A stretch of DNA of 64,000 nucleotides from Escherichia sp. ESNIH1 (GCA_002918705.1 PQKR01000006.1:186001-250000), one strand, 5' to 3'; counted from the first letter of the stretch, positions 35,449 to 45,134 are shown. The notes: generated by a model not told the origin, from the sequence alone. Translations and numbers: made by a program.

Positions 35449-37707
35449 TTACTCTTCGCTGTCGCCAGCCGTTGCCCGACGCGGCGAATCGATGTCGACC
35501 TTGTCGATACGCTGGAGTCCGCGCATCAGCGTCCCGCGACGGCCACGCTCGCCGTGAACCTTCTGCAGCTCTTCCGGGCGCATTTTGATTTTGCGCTTGC
35601 CGGCGTGCAGGGTCAGCGTGCTTTGCGGCGGCAGGATAAAGAGGTGCGCCAGGCTATCCTCTCCCTTCGCCGCTTCGGCTGACGGAATGCTGATGATCTT
35701 ATTGCCTTTACCTTTCGACAGCTGCGGCAGATCGCTAATCGGGAACATCAGCATGCGTCCGGCGGCGGTGATCGCCAGCAGCAGATCGTTATCGTCAACG
35801 ATCTCTAGCGGCGGCAACACGTGCGCATTTTCCGGCAGAGTAATCAGCGCTTTACCGGCACGGTTGCGGGCAATCAGATCGTTGAAGGTACAGACAAAAC
35901 CGTAACCCGCGTCGGAGGCCATCAGCAGCTTCTGCTCTTCGCTGGCCATCACCATATGCTCAACGGTGGCACCCGGCGGCAGCGTCAGCTTGCCGGTCAC
36001 CGGTTCGCCCTGCCCGCGCGCCGACGGCAGCGTCAGCGGATCGACGGCGTAGCTACGCCCGGTAGTGTCGATAAACACCACCGGCTGGTTGGTTTTTCCT
36101 TTTGCGGATGCTTTCCAGCTATCGCCTGCTTTGTAGCTCAGGCCCTGGGCATCGATATCATGACCTTTGGCGCTGCGCACCCAGCCCATCTGCGACAGCA
36201 CGATAGTCACCGGCTCGGACGGCAGCATGTCATGCTCGCTCATCGCCTTCGCCTCTTCACGCTCGTGCAGCGGTGAACGGCGATCGTCGCCGAACGCGTC
36301 GGCATCGGCCTGCAGCTCTTTCTTCAGCAGGGTGCTCATTTTGCGCTCGGAGGCCAGCGTGCTCTGCAAACGGTCGCGCTCTTTTTCCAGCTCGCTCTGC
36401 TCGCCGCGGATCTTCATCTCTTCCAGCTTGGCAAGGTGGCGCAGCTTCAGCTCCAGGATCGCTTCAGCCTGGGTTTCACTGATGCCAAAACGCGACATCA
36501 ACACCGGCTTAGGTTCATCTTCACCGCGGATGATCTCAATCACCTCGTCGATGTTAAGGAACGCCACCAGCAAACCTTCAAGGATGTGCAGGCGCTTGAG
36601 CACCTTCTCCAGGCGATGGTTCAGGCGGCGGCGCACGGTATCGCGGCGGAACGCCAGCCACTCGGTGAGGATCTCCAGCAGGTTTTTCACCGCTGGACGT
36701 CCGTCGAGGCCGATCATGTTCAGGTTGATACGGTAGCTCTTCTCCAGATCGGTGGTGGCGAACAGGTGGTTCATCACCTGATCCATATCCACCCGGTTAG
36801 AGCGCGGCACAACCACCAGACGGGTCGGGTTTTCGTGATCCGACTCGTCACGCAGATCGTCCACCATCGGCAGCTTTTTATTACGCATCTGGGCCGCGAT
36901 CTGCTCCAGCACGCGCGCCCCGGAAACCTGGTGCGGCAGGGCGGTAATGACCACCGCGCCATCCTCTTTTTTCCACACCGCACGCATGCGCACCGAGCCG
37001 CGGCCGTTCTGGTAAATTTTGCGGATTTCCGCCCGAGAGGTAATGATCTCCGCCTCGGTCGGGTAGTCCGGCCCCTGGACAATATCCAGCAGCTGATCGA
37101 GCGTGGTCTTCGGCTGGTCGATCAGGGCGATGGCCGCCTGGGCCACTTCGCGCAGGTTATGCGGCGGAATATCCGTCGCCATGCCAACGGCGATCCCGGT
37201 GGTACCGTTCAGCAGAATGTTTGGCAGGCGGGCAGGCAGCATTTTCGGCTCCTGCAGCGTGCCGTCAAAGTTAGGCACCCACTCAACCGTGCCCTGCCCC
37301 AGCTCGCCCAGCAGCAGCTCGGCATATTTGGAGAGGCGCGACTCGGTGTAACGCATCGCCGCGAAGGATTTCGGATCGTCCGGCGCCCCCCAGTTCCCCT
37401 GGCCGTCAACCAGTGGATAGCGGTAGGAGAACGGCTGGGCCATCAGCACCATTGCTTCGTAGCAGGCGCTGTCGCCGTGGGGATGGTATTTACCCAGCAC
37501 GTCGCCCACGGTACGGGCCGATTTTTTAAACTTCGCGCTGGCGTTGAGGCCCAGTTCAGACATGGCGTACACGATACGCCGCTGCACCGGCTTCAGGCCA
37601 TCGCCAATAAACGGCAACGCGCGGTCCATGATGACGTACATGGAGTAGTTTAGGTAGGCGTTTTCAGTGAATTCATGTAGCGCGAGGCGCTCTGCCATAT
37701 CGCTCAT
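35449..37707 (-). CDS. parC: DNA topoisomerase IV subunit A
   Basis: This 752-residue protein is the cleavage subunit of topoisomerase IV, which with ParE decatenates daughter chromosomes. The catalytic Tyr120 lies in AAMRYTE. The quinolone-resistance region [12 protein letters not shown] has Ser80 and Glu84, the susceptible form. The C-terminal beta-pinwheel is present. The start MSDMAERL at 37707 is chosen by match to E. coli; an in-frame ATG 30 bases upstream is ignored. It ends at the hairpin at 35411-35435. Confidence 0.97.
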   Translation of the reverse strand: MSDMAERLALHEFTENAYLNYSMYVIMDRALPFIGDGLKPVQRRIVYAMSELGLNASAKFKKSARTVGDVLGKYHPHGDSACYEAMVLMAQPFSYRYPLVDGQGNWGAPDDPKSFAAMRYTESRLSKYAELLLGELGQGTVEWVPNFDGTLQEPKMLPARLPNILLNGTTGIAVGMATDIPPHNLREVAQAAIALIDQPKTTLDQLLDIVQGPDYPTEAEIITSRAEIRKIYQNGRGSVRMRAVWKKEDGAVVITALPHQVSGARVLEQIAAQMRNKKLPMVDDLRDESDHENPTRLVVVPRSNRVDMDQVMNHLFATTDLEKSYRINLNMIGLDGRPAVKNLLEILTEWLAFRRDTVRRRLNHRLEKVLKRLHILEGLLVAFLNIDEVIEIIRGEDEPKPVLMSRFGISETQAEAILELKLRHLAKLEEMKIRGEQSELEKERDRLQSTLASERKMSTLLKKELQADADAFGDDRRSPLHEREEAKAMSEHDMLPSEPVTIVLSQMGWVRSAKGHDIDAQGLSYKAGDSWKASAKGKTNQPVVFIDTTGRSYAVDPLTLPSARGQGEPVTGKLTLPPGATVEHMVMASEEQKLLMASDAGYGFVCTFNDLIARNRAGKALITLPENAHVLPPLEIVDDNDLLLAITAAGRMLMFPISDLPQLSKGKGNKIISIPSAEAAKGEDSLAHLFILPPQSTLTLHAGKRKIKMRPEELQKVHGERGRRGTLMRGLQRIDKVDIDSPRRATAGDSEE

Positions 37708-37794
37708 TACGTGTGATTCCTCAGCGTTTGCACCCAATTATTCAGGGGCAATATTGCCGCAGATTTTACCTTATCTGCCCTCCTGAGTCACAAG

Positions 37795-37815
37795 AAAAAG
37801 GCCGGATAACCGGCC
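37795..37815 (-). terminator. Terminator of ygiW
   Basis: GGCCGG-ATAA-CCGGCC (37800-37815) is followed on the minus strand by TTTTT (37799-37795), 10 bases beyond the ygiW stop. Confidence 0.8.
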
Positions 37816-37825
37816 CTTCGGGGAT

Positions 37826-38233
37826 TTACTTGGCGAGCTTGGTGATTTGCTTCACCTCGATCTCAAACTCGTTCCAGTCCTTGTCAACTTTACCCTGAAT
37901 TTCAACCTGATCCTGCGGGGTCACGTTCTGGCCGTTCCAGCGTTTTTGCTCAATTTCCACGTTTACCGTACCGCTGGCATCGCGGAAAACGTAGCGATCG
38001 TCAGAGAGGCGCTCGGTGATGTTACCCCGCAACTTCACCCAGCTGTCGTCTTGCAGATCTTTTGCCTTCGCTGCTGTGGTCGGGCTTACGCTGTTATCCA
38101 CGAATCCACCCTGCTGAGTCTGGTTTTGCGTCTGGGTTTGCGTGGCCGATGGCCCGCTGAAGCCCCCCTCGGCGGCGAAAACGGGAGCGGAGGCCATCAT
38201 AGCGATGGCGGCAATAGCAGCTAATTTTTTCAT
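37826..38233 (-). CDS. ygiW: YgiW/VisP periplasmic OB-fold (BOF) stress protein
   Basis: This 135-residue protein has a Sec signal peptide (MKKLAAIAAIAMMASAPVFA) and a bacterial OB-fold domain (residues ~65-135: WVKLRGNITERLSDDRYVFRD ... EIQGKVDKDWNEFEIEVKQI). YgiW responds to peroxide and acid stress, and in Salmonella VisP binds peptidoglycan. A Gln/Thr-rich linker follows the signal peptide. In K-12 the qseBC two-component genes lie next to ygiW; here mdaB follows directly. Confidence 0.92.
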   Translation of the reverse strand: MKKLAAIAAIAMMASAPVFAAEGGFSGPSATQTQTQNQTQQGGFVDNSVSPTTAAKAKDLQDDSWVKLRGNITERLSDDRYVFRDASGTVNVEIEQKRWNGQNVTPQDQVEIQGKVDKDWNEFEIEVKQITKLAK

Positions 38234-38449
38234 CGTGTATCTCCCTTTCATCTTGTTTCGTTATCCCTTAACAGGGTAGAGCGAAATGCATGGCTGGCAG
38301 AAAAATTTAACCTTTTTTACCCTGGGTGACGCTGGATGCAGCCGTCATTATTGCTATAGATGCAAAAGTCTTTGCACATTTTGCTCATTTTTCTCTCTAG
38401 TACCGGCCATTACAATAGTCGGCAAATTCGTTTTCTAACGGGACAAATA

Positions 38450-39031
38450 ATGAGCAACATCTTAATTATCAACGGCGCTAAAAAATTCGGCCACTCTAAC
38501 GGCCAGCTGAATGACACCATGACCGATGTCGCCGCCAGCTTCCTGCGCGACAGCGGCCACGATGTGAAAGTGGTCCGCACCGACGGCGACTACGATGTGA
38601 AAGAGGAAGTACAGAACTTCCTGTGGGCCGACACCGTAATCTGGCAGATGCCGGGCTGGTGGATGGGCGCACCGTGGACGGTGAAAAAGTACATTGATGA
38701 CGTCTTTACCGAAGGTCACGGCTCCCTGTATGCCAGCGATGGCCGTACCCGCTCCGACGATGCGAAAAAATATGGTTCCGGCGGCCTGATTCAGGGCAAA
38801 ACCTACATGCTGTCGCTGACCTGGAACGCACCGCTGGAGGCCTTCACCGACAAAGAGCAGTTCTTCCACGGCGTGGGCGTTGATGGCGTTTATCTGCCGT
38901 TTCACAAGGCGAATCAGTTCCTTGGAATGGACGCGCTGCCGACCTTTATCGCTAACGACGTGATTAAAATGCCGGACGTGCCTCGCTATACCGCAGAATA
39001 TCGCAAGCATCTTGCGGAAATTTTTGCTTAA
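38450..39031 (+). CDS. mdaB: NADPH:quinone oxidoreductase MdaB
   Basis: This 193-residue flavodoxin-fold FAD enzyme reduces quinones by two electrons, avoiding semiquinones. It matches E. coli MdaB from MSNILIINGAKKFGHSNGQL through PGWWMGAPWTVKKYIDDVF to the end. The start at 38450 follows GGGACAAAT, and an upstream in-frame extension is not conserved. ygiN follows after 30 bases and forms an operon with it; MdaB and YgiN form a quinone redox pair. Confidence 0.96.
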   Translation: MSNILIINGAKKFGHSNGQLNDTMTDVAASFLRDSGHDVKVVRTDGDYDVKEEVQNFLWADTVIWQMPGWWMGAPWTVKKYIDDVFTEGHGSLYASDGRTRSDDAKKYGSGGLIQGKTYMLSLTWNAPLEAFTDKEQFFHGVGVDGVYLPFHKANQFLGMDALPTFIANDVIKMPDVPRYTAEYRKHLAEIFA

Positions 39032-39061
39032 CTGTCAGACGGTACAAAGAAGGAGTTGACC

Positions 39062-39376
39062 ATGTTGACAGTGATTGCAGAGATTCGCACCCGTCCGGGC
39101 CAGCATCATCGCCAGGCCGTGCTGGACGAGTTTGCGAAAATTATCCCAACCGTATTAGAGGAAGCGGGCTGCCACGGCTATGCGCCGATGGTAGACACCG
39201 CCGCTAACGTGAGCTTTCAGGCTACTAACCCGGACTCAATCGTGATGGTGGAGCAGTGGGAGACCGTGGCCCACCTTGAAGCGCACCTGCAAACCCCGCA
39301 CATGAAAGCGTGGGGCGAGGCGGTAAAAAGCGACGTGTTAGAAACCCATATCCGCATTCTGGAGCAAGGGGTTTAA
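39062..39376 (+). CDS. ygiN: Quinol monooxygenase YgiN
   Basis: This 104-residue ABM-domain (dimeric ferredoxin-like) protein begins MLTVIAEIRTRPGQHHRQAV. It can oxidise menadiol produced by MdaB, closing a quinone cycle. It is co-transcribed with mdaB; AAGGAG lies 8 bases before the ATG. An upstream TTG codon in frame is not the start. A strong terminator hairpin follows immediately. Confidence 0.95.
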   Translation: MLTVIAEIRTRPGQHHRQAVLDEFAKIIPTVLEEAGCHGYAPMVDTAANVSFQATNPDSIVMVEQWETVAHLEAHLQTPHMKAWGEAVKSDVLETHIRILEQGV

Positions 39377-39377
39377 T

Positions 39378-39402
39378 CATGCGGGGGCCAGGCCCCCGCA
39401 TG
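39378..39402 (+). terminator. Terminator after ygiN
   Basis: CATGCGGGGGCC-A-GGCCCCCGCATG is a perfect 12-bp stem overlapping the end of the operon, followed by TTATA. Confidence 0.75.
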
Positions 39403-39412
39403 TTATACGACG

Positions 39413-39443
39413 TAGGCCCGGTAAGCGCAGCGCCACCGGGCGT
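39413..39443. repeat. REP element between ygiN and the GH88 gene
   Basis: TAGGCCCGGTAAGCGCAGCG followed by CCACCGGGCG is one REP unit, the same type as in the array at 56990-57474, lying between convergent genes. Confidence 0.85.
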
Positions 39444-39459
39444 TTACCACCCGTACCCG

Positions 39460-40647
39460 TTACCAGTAGAGCTTCCAGCTCTGGCTAAACCGCACCAGCG
39501 CCTCGACGTAGAAGTAATCCCCCCAGCTGGCACACTCATCCACGCCCTTGTTACTGGCGAGATGGTACACCGAGTGCTTCAACAGCCCGTTGCCGGGTTC
39601 GTTAATGCCCATCAGATAGTGCTTATTCAGCGACGACATAATGTGCATCGCCCACTGCTGATAGCGGGCGCGATCGGGATCGCTTACCGGAAGCTGTTTA
39701 ACCAGCTCCAGCAAGCCACACACGGCAATGGCGGCGGACGAGGAGTCCCGCAGCGCGTCGCTGCCGACCAGCGCCAGATCCCAGTGGCAGACGCCATCCT
39801 CTGGCAGGCGGTTAAGGAAGTAGTTCGCCAGCCTTTTTGACAGCGCCACCATCGTTTTATCGCCAGTGTAGAGGTAGCTCAGCAGGAAGCCATAGATACC
39901 CCACGCCTGCCCTCGCGACCAGCATGAATCATCGGCATAGCCCTGCTGGGTATTGCCGTAGCGCGGCGCGCCGGTCTGCACATCCATGTAGTAGGTGTGG
40001 AAGGTCGATGCATCGTCGCGGATCAGATATTCCGCCGCCTGCTGAACGTGGGCCTTTGCCGCCTCGGCAAAGCGCGGATCGCCGGTCTGCTCGCTGGCCC
40101 AGTAGAGCAGCGGCAGGTTCATATTGCAGTCGATGATCATCCTTCCCGCCTGCTGCGGATCGCTAAGATCGCCCCACGCCTGGATGATCTGCGCCTTTTG
40201 ATGGAAGCGTTCCAGCAGCGCCTCAGCGGCCTGAAGCGCAAAGCCACGTGCGTCTCGGTTGCCGGTCAAGCGCCAGGCCGCCACGCAGGAGAGCGTATAG
40301 AGAAAACCGAGATCGTGAGTGTTGGTATCCTGGCGTCCGGCAATGCGCAGCCCGAAAGAGCGCACGTGCTTCTCCGCCAGCGTGCGATATGACGCGTCGC
40401 CGCTCATTTCCCACGCCAGCCACAGCTGGCCGGTCCAGAAGCTGGTGGTCCACTCCACGTTATCGGTGAGCGGGTAGTAGCCTTTGACGCAGGTTTCGGC
40501 TGGAAACTTTTCACCGAACTCCGTTAAATGACGGCTTATCAGTTCGAGGGTCTGATGACGGGCGGTAACCAGCTCATCCTGAAAGGCGTGCTCATCCACC
40601 GGCGCGGGTACCGCTCCCAGACGCTCCTCAACGATACGATTTAACAT
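39460..40647 (-). CDS. GH88 unsaturated glucuronyl/galacturonyl hydrolase
   Basis: This 395-residue (alpha/alpha)6-barrel enzyme of glycoside hydrolase family 88 hydrates the C4-C5 double bond of lyase-generated unsaturated uronides, releasing the reducing sugar. The two catalytic Asp residues correspond to Asp112 in NTHDLGF and Asp173 in IIDCNMNLPLLYW. No signal peptide is present, so it works in the cytosol on imported oligosaccharides. It is the last gene of an operon with a LacY-type symporter (32 bases upstream) and a DUF2264 protein. The polymer of origin (glycosaminoglycan or rhamnogalacturonan) cannot be told. Confidence 0.9.
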   Translation of the reverse strand: MLNRIVEERLGAVPAPVDEHAFQDELVTARHQTLELISRHLTEFGEKFPAETCVKGYYPLTDNVEWTTSFWTGQLWLAWEMSGDASYRTLAEKHVRSFGLRIAGRQDTNTHDLGFLYTLSCVAAWRLTGNRDARGFALQAAEALLERFHQKAQIIQAWGDLSDPQQAGRMIIDCNMNLPLLYWASEQTGDPRFAEAAKAHVQQAAEYLIRDDASTFHTYYMDVQTGAPRYGNTQQGYADDSCWSRGQAWGIYGFLLSYLYTGDKTMVALSKRLANYFLNRLPEDGVCHWDLALVGSDALRDSSSAAIAVCGLLELVKQLPVSDPDRARYQQWAMHIMSSLNKHYLMGINEPGNGLLKHSVYHLASNKGVDECASWGDYFYVEALVRFSQSWKLYW

Positions 40648-40679
40648 ATTCCGGTCCTTCTTTTTAATGAATAAATGAT

Positions 40680-41933
40680 CTACCCGGCGACGTTGACCGC
40701 AGGCGCACCGCGACGCTTGCTCTGACAGGCCGACAGGGTAAAGGCTGAGATAAGGGTAAAGGTCAGGGCTATCGCGCCCATGATGATATAGGTCTGCTCA
40801 AAGCCGATTTTGTCGTAGAGGATCCCCGCCGGGGATGAGACCACCACGTTGCCGACGTAGAGCATCGCCTGGTAGCCCAGCAGGTACATGGTGGCGTTAA
40901 CGCGCTTATCGAAATGCTCGGCGATATATTTAAAGACCGACACCAGCAGGAGGCAGATCTCCAGACCATAGAGCGGCTTGAGCACGGAGATTAAGAGATG
41001 GGAATCACACAGCCCGGAGATAATCAGCCGCGCGCCAACCACCAGACCGACGATCAGCAGCCCGCGCTTGGCCCCGACGTAGTTCACAAACATCGGGATG
41101 ATCATGTACATCACAAACTCCATTCCCGACTGCACGGTACCCAGATAGCCAAACACGGCGTTGCCCTGGTGCACATCGTCAAAGAAGGTAACGAAGTAGC
41201 GGGAGAACTGCTGCTCGGCGATAAACATCATCCACGCCACGCCAGCCACGTAGAGGCAGAAGGCCCAGAACTTACGGTTTTTCAGCAGGGCATAGACGTC
41301 GGCGGGAACGATCTTCTCCTTCGCCAGCACCTCGCCCGCACGCTCGGTTCGCGTATCCACCTTCAGGCTAAACAGCACCACCAGCATCACGAGGGAGGCC
41401 ACGCTGCCCATAATGAAGTTATAGGCCGGAGAGAGGTTAAACAGCAGCCCGGAGAAGGAGGAGGCCACCGCCCAGCCCAGCGATCCCCACATGCGGATCT
41501 GGCCGAACTCCATGCCGTTCAGCCGGCTGTAGCGATCGGTATAGGATTCGCAGGCCGCAACGCCCGCGTACCAGGCGAAGCTTAAATAGATGGCGCCGAC
41601 GACGATCCCCAGCAGCGTATTGGAGAGCAGCAGCGGCTGGTAGACGTAGATAAAGAACGGTGCCATCAGAGCCGACACGGCGACCACAAAATAGAGCAGA
41701 TATTTGCTCATGCCGATCTTATCCAGAATGTAGCCGTAGATCGGTTTCAGGATCACCGAGAAGATGCCGTTGACGGCAAATACCGTGCCGATCACCGTCC
41801 CGCTTAAGTTCGCTTTTTGCCCGAGCCAGATGGCCAGCAGCCCAATACTGGCTGACCAGGTAAAGAAGTAGAGAAAGATAAAGGAGCTGATTTTGTAATA
41901 TTCAGTCCGGTTGGTTTTAATTATTTTATCCAT
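40680..41933 (-). CDS. LacY-type oligosaccharide:H+ symporter (MFS)
   Basis: This 417-residue 12-helix protein matches the oligosaccharide:H+ symporter family: the N-terminus YYKISSFIFLYFFTWSASIGLLAIWL, the GRLSD-like loop YGYILDKIGMSKYLLYF, and the Glu/Arg residues of MEFGQIRMWGSLGWA corresponding to the sugar-binding Glu126/Arg144 region of LacY. It probably imports the unsaturated uronide that the GH88 enzyme cleaves. It sits 37 bases after the DUF2264 gene and 32 bases before the GH88 gene. Confidence 0.9.
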   Translation of the reverse strand: MDKIIKTNRTEYYKISSFIFLYFFTWSASIGLLAIWLGQKANLSGTVIGTVFAVNGIFSVILKPIYGYILDKIGMSKYLLYFVVAVSALMAPFFIYVYQPLLLSNTLLGIVVGAIYLSFAWYAGVAACESYTDRYSRLNGMEFGQIRMWGSLGWAVASSFSGLLFNLSPAYNFIMGSVASLVMLVVLFSLKVDTRTERAGEVLAKEKIVPADVYALLKNRKFWAFCLYVAGVAWMMFIAEQQFSRYFVTFFDDVHQGNAVFGYLGTVQSGMEFVMYMIIPMFVNYVGAKRGLLIVGLVVGARLIISGLCDSHLLISVLKPLYGLEICLLLVSVFKYIAEHFDKRVNATMYLLGYQAMLYVGNVVVSSPAGILYDKIGFEQTYIIMGAIALTFTLISAFTLSACQSKRRGAPAVNVAG

Positions 41934-41970
41934 ACTATCCTCGACGAAAGCATGTAGGGGTCAGAGTTTT

Positions 41971-43782
41971 TTATAACGTAATGATTAACGCCGTTGGCTG
42001 GCCGGGGTGGCGCACCGTCAGCGTTTCGTTATCCAGAAGCACCTCTGGCACAGAGGTCATATCGCTGTATGTCGGATCGCCCGCGATAGCCGCGCAGCAG
42101 AGCCAGTGACGCCCCGGCCTCAGGGTGGCGGTAAGTACCGGGATCGCCGCACACTCGGCAAACATCACGCTGCTGTTGGGCGGGGTGATCACGCAGTCGC
42201 CGTGGCGTTCAAGGCCAAACGAGAGATCGTAGATAGCGCTGCTGCCGTTGGCGGCGTGAACTACGCAGCCGGAGGCCAGCGTCTGATGCGGGGCCTTCAT
42301 CACCGCGAAACCGCCCTCAACGCTATTCAGATGGCGCGCGGTATCGATGCGGTGCAGGCGCAGATGACCGTCGCCGCAGGGGATCAGCCAGGTAGCAACC
42401 TGTACGTCGTGCCAGGGCGACCAACGCGAGAAGATGTACGCTTCATTGACCACCGTCTCGTCGCAGCCGCGGCGGCCCCGGTAGTACTCATCCCCCTCCG
42501 CCAGCAGCAGCATGCTGTCACAGGCGGCGTGCTTGATGCCGTAGCGCCCGCGTTCGATGGTGAAACCAAAGCGGCTGGAGTAGGCAAACTTGGTGTATTT
42601 CGCCTCGGTATTGACGTAGTTGTTCAGCTCAAGCTGGCCAGAGGCGAGCATGCAGACGTGCCGCGAGGCTTCGCTGTGCATCAGGATCTGTCCGGCATGG
42701 GGAAGCGCCCGCTGCGCCGCCAGCGCGGGTAAAGGCTGCTCCTCTGCCTGCCAGAACGGATGCCCTTCTGGTAGAGCGAGGATCAGGAACACCTTCAGCG
42801 CCCAGTAGGGTGAGCCGGGAGAGTTATAGTCTTCGCACATGGCGAGGTTCGGGTAGGCAAAGCCGAGGGTCAGAATGCCGTCCCGGTCAAAGATAGGCTG
42901 CGCCAGCCACCAGCGCAGGTGGCGAAGAACGATCCCCTTCACTATCCCCGGCGTAAATACGTTCAGCTCAGCAAAGGCCACCCCGCTCCAGAAGGCCACC
43001 ATCGCAAAACGGTAGGTCAGACTGCGGCCAAAAGGCACCGACTCCCCGCCCGCCGCCGACATAGTGATAAAGTCATGGGCGAACCGCTGCGCCCTCTCCT
43101 TCAGGGTGGCGGCACGATGCGGATCGTCCTCGGCGTTCAGCGTGGCGTAGATCAGGCCGTAGAAGTGAAACGCCATCGAGATGTAGTAATCTTTCGGTCG
43201 CCCCGGACCGTCTGAGTACCAGCCATCACCGAGGTAGTAAGCCTCCATCATCGTAAAGCGCCGCTCTACCGCATCGCGATCCCAGGGCAGCCCGGCGCGT
43301 TTAAAGCCGAGCTGCACCATAATGGCGAAGTAGTTCCAGTTGCTGTCGGGCATTTCGGCGTCGGTGATTTGATTCAGCCAGGCGTGGAGGTTCGCCTGCT
43401 CGCGCGGGGTAAAGCAGGCCAGCAGGCGGTCCTGCATCAGCGCCAGACCTAAGCCGTAGGCCGCCATCTCCACCAGCCGCTGGTCGTAAGGCCCGGTCTC
43501 GCCCCAGTAGCCTGGGCTGTGCGGATCGGTCCCCTGCTTGATGGCAGCGATGTATTTGGCGCTAAGCGGCGTCTCCTCGCCGCCAGCCAGCAGCGGAAAC
43601 AGGCCCCACAGCGCCCGCGACAGCCCTTCCATATTGGCGATCTCAACGCTGTAGTGGGCGCAGGTATTACCTAACGCGAAGCGTGACTGCCCCTTGGGAA
43701 ACTGCTTATCCAGCGCGCCCAGCATCTCCGTAACCAGCTCAACGACGTCCTGCCGGGATGACAATACATTTGATGTTTCCAT
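41971..43782 (-). CDS. DUF2264 protein, probable uronide-active hydrolase
   Basis: This 603-residue protein of family DUF2264 is predicted to be an (alpha/alpha) barrel with a C-terminal beta domain. Conserved blocks include WGETGPYDQRLVEMAAYGLG, DSNWNYFAIMVQLGFKR, DGWYSDGPGRPKDYY and GFTIERGRYGIKHAACDSML. DUF2264 proteins occur in polysaccharide loci, and I recall that this family has been linked to glycoside hydrolase activity on glucuronides (GH154); treat that as unverified. It is the first gene of the operon, opposite the AraC regulator, with no signal peptide. Start ATG 43782; an upstream extension to 43856 is not conserved in form. Confidence 0.8.
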   Translation of the reverse strand: METSNVLSSRQDVVELVTEMLGALDKQFPKGQSRFALGNTCAHYSVEIANMEGLSRALWGLFPLLAGGEETPLSAKYIAAIKQGTDPHSPGYWGETGPYDQRLVEMAAYGLGLALMQDRLLACFTPREQANLHAWLNQITDAEMPDSNWNYFAIMVQLGFKRAGLPWDRDAVERRFTMMEAYYLGDGWYSDGPGRPKDYYISMAFHFYGLIYATLNAEDDPHRAATLKERAQRFAHDFITMSAAGGESVPFGRSLTYRFAMVAFWSGVAFAELNVFTPGIVKGIVLRHLRWWLAQPIFDRDGILTLGFAYPNLAMCEDYNSPGSPYWALKVFLILALPEGHPFWQAEEQPLPALAAQRALPHAGQILMHSEASRHVCMLASGQLELNNYVNTEAKYTKFAYSSRFGFTIERGRYGIKHAACDSMLLLAEGDEYYRGRRGCDETVVNEAYIFSRWSPWHDVQVATWLIPCGDGHLRLHRIDTARHLNSVEGGFAVMKAPHQTLASGCVVHAANGSSAIYDLSFGLERHGDCVITPPNSSVMFAECAAIPVLTATLRPGRHWLCCAAIAGDPTYSDMTSVPEVLLDNETLTVRHPGQPTALIITL

Positions 43783-43841
43783 TTCCGCATCAGCCTCTTA
43801 ACAAAGTGGCTCAAGGATAGTGAATCGCTGGCGCGTAGAAA

Positions 43842-43857
43842 TGTTAGCCACGTCACA
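43842..43857. promoter_or_regulatory. CRP-like site in the uronide-cluster promoter
   Basis: TGTTA-GCCACG-TCACA matches the CRP consensus TGTGA-N6-TCACA in nine of ten half-site bases. It lies between the divergent DUF2264 operon and the AraC gene, as expected for a catabolite-controlled sugar locus. Confidence 0.5.
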
Positions 43858-43950
43858 GCCGGGAGAGATGAATAAACTCGCAGTTGAGAAAATTTAAAAA
43901 GGTGGTTTATAAAGACGTGCAGAGGGGTAAAAGTTGAGTTTTATTGCACT

Positions 43951-44790
43951 ATGCGCGATGAGCCAAAATCTGACTATCTGGAGCTGATTACCTTAAACGA
44001 TGCCGTCGCATCGTTCAGCCGCCTGTTTGCTAATACCGTGCGCTATCACCACTGGCACCAGTGCCTGGAGATCCTCTACGTTGAGGAGGGCTTCGGGGTG
44101 GCGATCGTCGATAACCGTCACTACACCATGCGGCCGGGGCGGTTCTTCTTCTTTCCGCCCTTTACCCTGCACAAGGTGAGGGTGGATGAGCAGGCCGAGG
44201 CGATCTACCGGCGCACCATTATCCATCTCGATCACCACGCGGTGCTGAAGGCGCTGCGTGATTTTCCCCTGGCCCAGCAGCGGTTGCAGACGCTCTCCCG
44301 ACGCGGCGGCCCGGCGTGGGTGGCGGACGTTGCCGCCTGCCATAGCCATATCGACTATCTGTTTAGCTGCTACCCGCAGCCGATGAACAGTGAAAGCGTC
44401 GCCAGCCTGCTCATCAGCCTGTTTGCCATGCTGCCCGCCGATCGCGACGGCACGCCTGGCGACAGCCGCAGCATTGCTAGCCAGGCGATGTTCTGGCTCG
44501 ATGAGCACTATCAGCATAAATTTAGCCTCGACGCCCTGGCGAACGAGCTGGGCAAGTCGCGCAGCTACGTGTCGCGAAAGTTTCATGCCGAAACGGGCGA
44601 GAAGATCCACGACTATCTGAATACGCTGCGGCTACGCAAGGCCTGCGAGTGCCTGCTGCACAGCGATGAGAGCGTGCGTGACATCGCCGCACGGGTGGGC
44701 TTTTCCGACGTGACCTGGTTTATTAGCTCGTTTAAGCGAGGCATCGGCGAGACGCCGCTCCAGTATCGGAAAAATCACTCGGCGGCGTAG
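43951..44790 (+). CDS. AraC-family regulator of the uronide cluster
   Basis: This 279-residue protein has an N-terminal cupin sensor (HWHQCLEILYVEEGFGVAIVDNRHYTMRPGRFFFFPPFTLH, residues ~30-72) and a C-terminal AraC double helix-turn-helix ending DIAARVGFSDVTWFISSFKR. It is divergent from the DUF2264-symporter-GH88 operon and is probably its sugar-responsive activator. It converges with the yoaG-like gene only 5 bases from its stop, without an obvious terminator. Confidence 0.9.
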   Translation: MRDEPKSDYLELITLNDAVASFSRLFANTVRYHHWHQCLEILYVEEGFGVAIVDNRHYTMRPGRFFFFPPFTLHKVRVDEQAEAIYRRTIIHLDHHAVLKALRDFPLAQQRLQTLSRRGGPAWVADVAACHSHIDYLFSCYPQPMNSESVASLLISLFAMLPADRDGTPGDSRSIASQAMFWLDEHYQHKFSLDALANELGKSRSYVSRKFHAETGEKIHDYLNTLRLRKACECLLHSDESVRDIAARVGFSDVTWFISSFKRGIGETPLQYRKNHSAA

Positions 44791-44795
44791 GGCAT

Positions 44796-45134
44796 TTACC
44801 AGCCGCAGACGTTGGTCTCTTCGTCTGATTCATAGCCGCGTACGATATTAATCAGATCCTTCACCGTGTCCGCCGCCGTGGTGGCGTCTTCTAATTCAGC
44901 AAGGCGGGAAAAGTCTTTATCGGCCGATACGCCGTTGTTGTTGTTCGTTACCGTCAACGTAAAACCTTTCTCGCTTTCACTTTTATCTGCCAGCGTGTTG
45001 ATAAGCTCCGCTACCGCCGTATGGGCGAGAGCCGGGACGTAGAGCGACATCGGTTTCAGGTAAACCTTCTCTGCCGTTGCGCCGCTGCTGCCGTGTGTAA
45101 TCGCTAAGGCGTAGCCTCTGTTTTCCGTGGTCAT
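44796..45134 (-). CDS. YoaG-like protein, tandem DUF1869 fusion
   Basis: This 112-residue protein consists of two similar halves, each a DUF1869/YoaG domain: residues ~6-55 (YALAITHGSSGATAEKVYL ... VAELINTLADKS) and ~58-112 (FTLTVTNNNNGVSADKDFS ... DLINIVRGYESDEETNVCGW). The single-domain E. coli YoaG (60 residues) ends in the same way (CGW) and is dimeric, so this version looks like a single-chain dimer. It lies 10 bases downstream of yeaR, the same order as the nitrate/NO-induced yeaR-yoaG operon. Function unknown. Confidence 0.88.
   Translation of the reverse strand: MTTENRGYALAITHGSSGATAEKVYLKPMSLYVPALAHTAVAELINTLADKSESEKGFTLTVTNNNNGVSADKDFSRLAELEDATTAADTVKDLINIVRGYESDEETNVCGW

Noticed and set aside
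36436..37653. Long plus-strand frame of about 400 codons opposite parC
   Set aside because: High-GC shadow of parC with Arg/His/Gln-rich composition and no family features.
36900..37707. Quinolone-resistance mutations in parC
   Set aside because: Ser80 and Glu84 are the wild-type residues.
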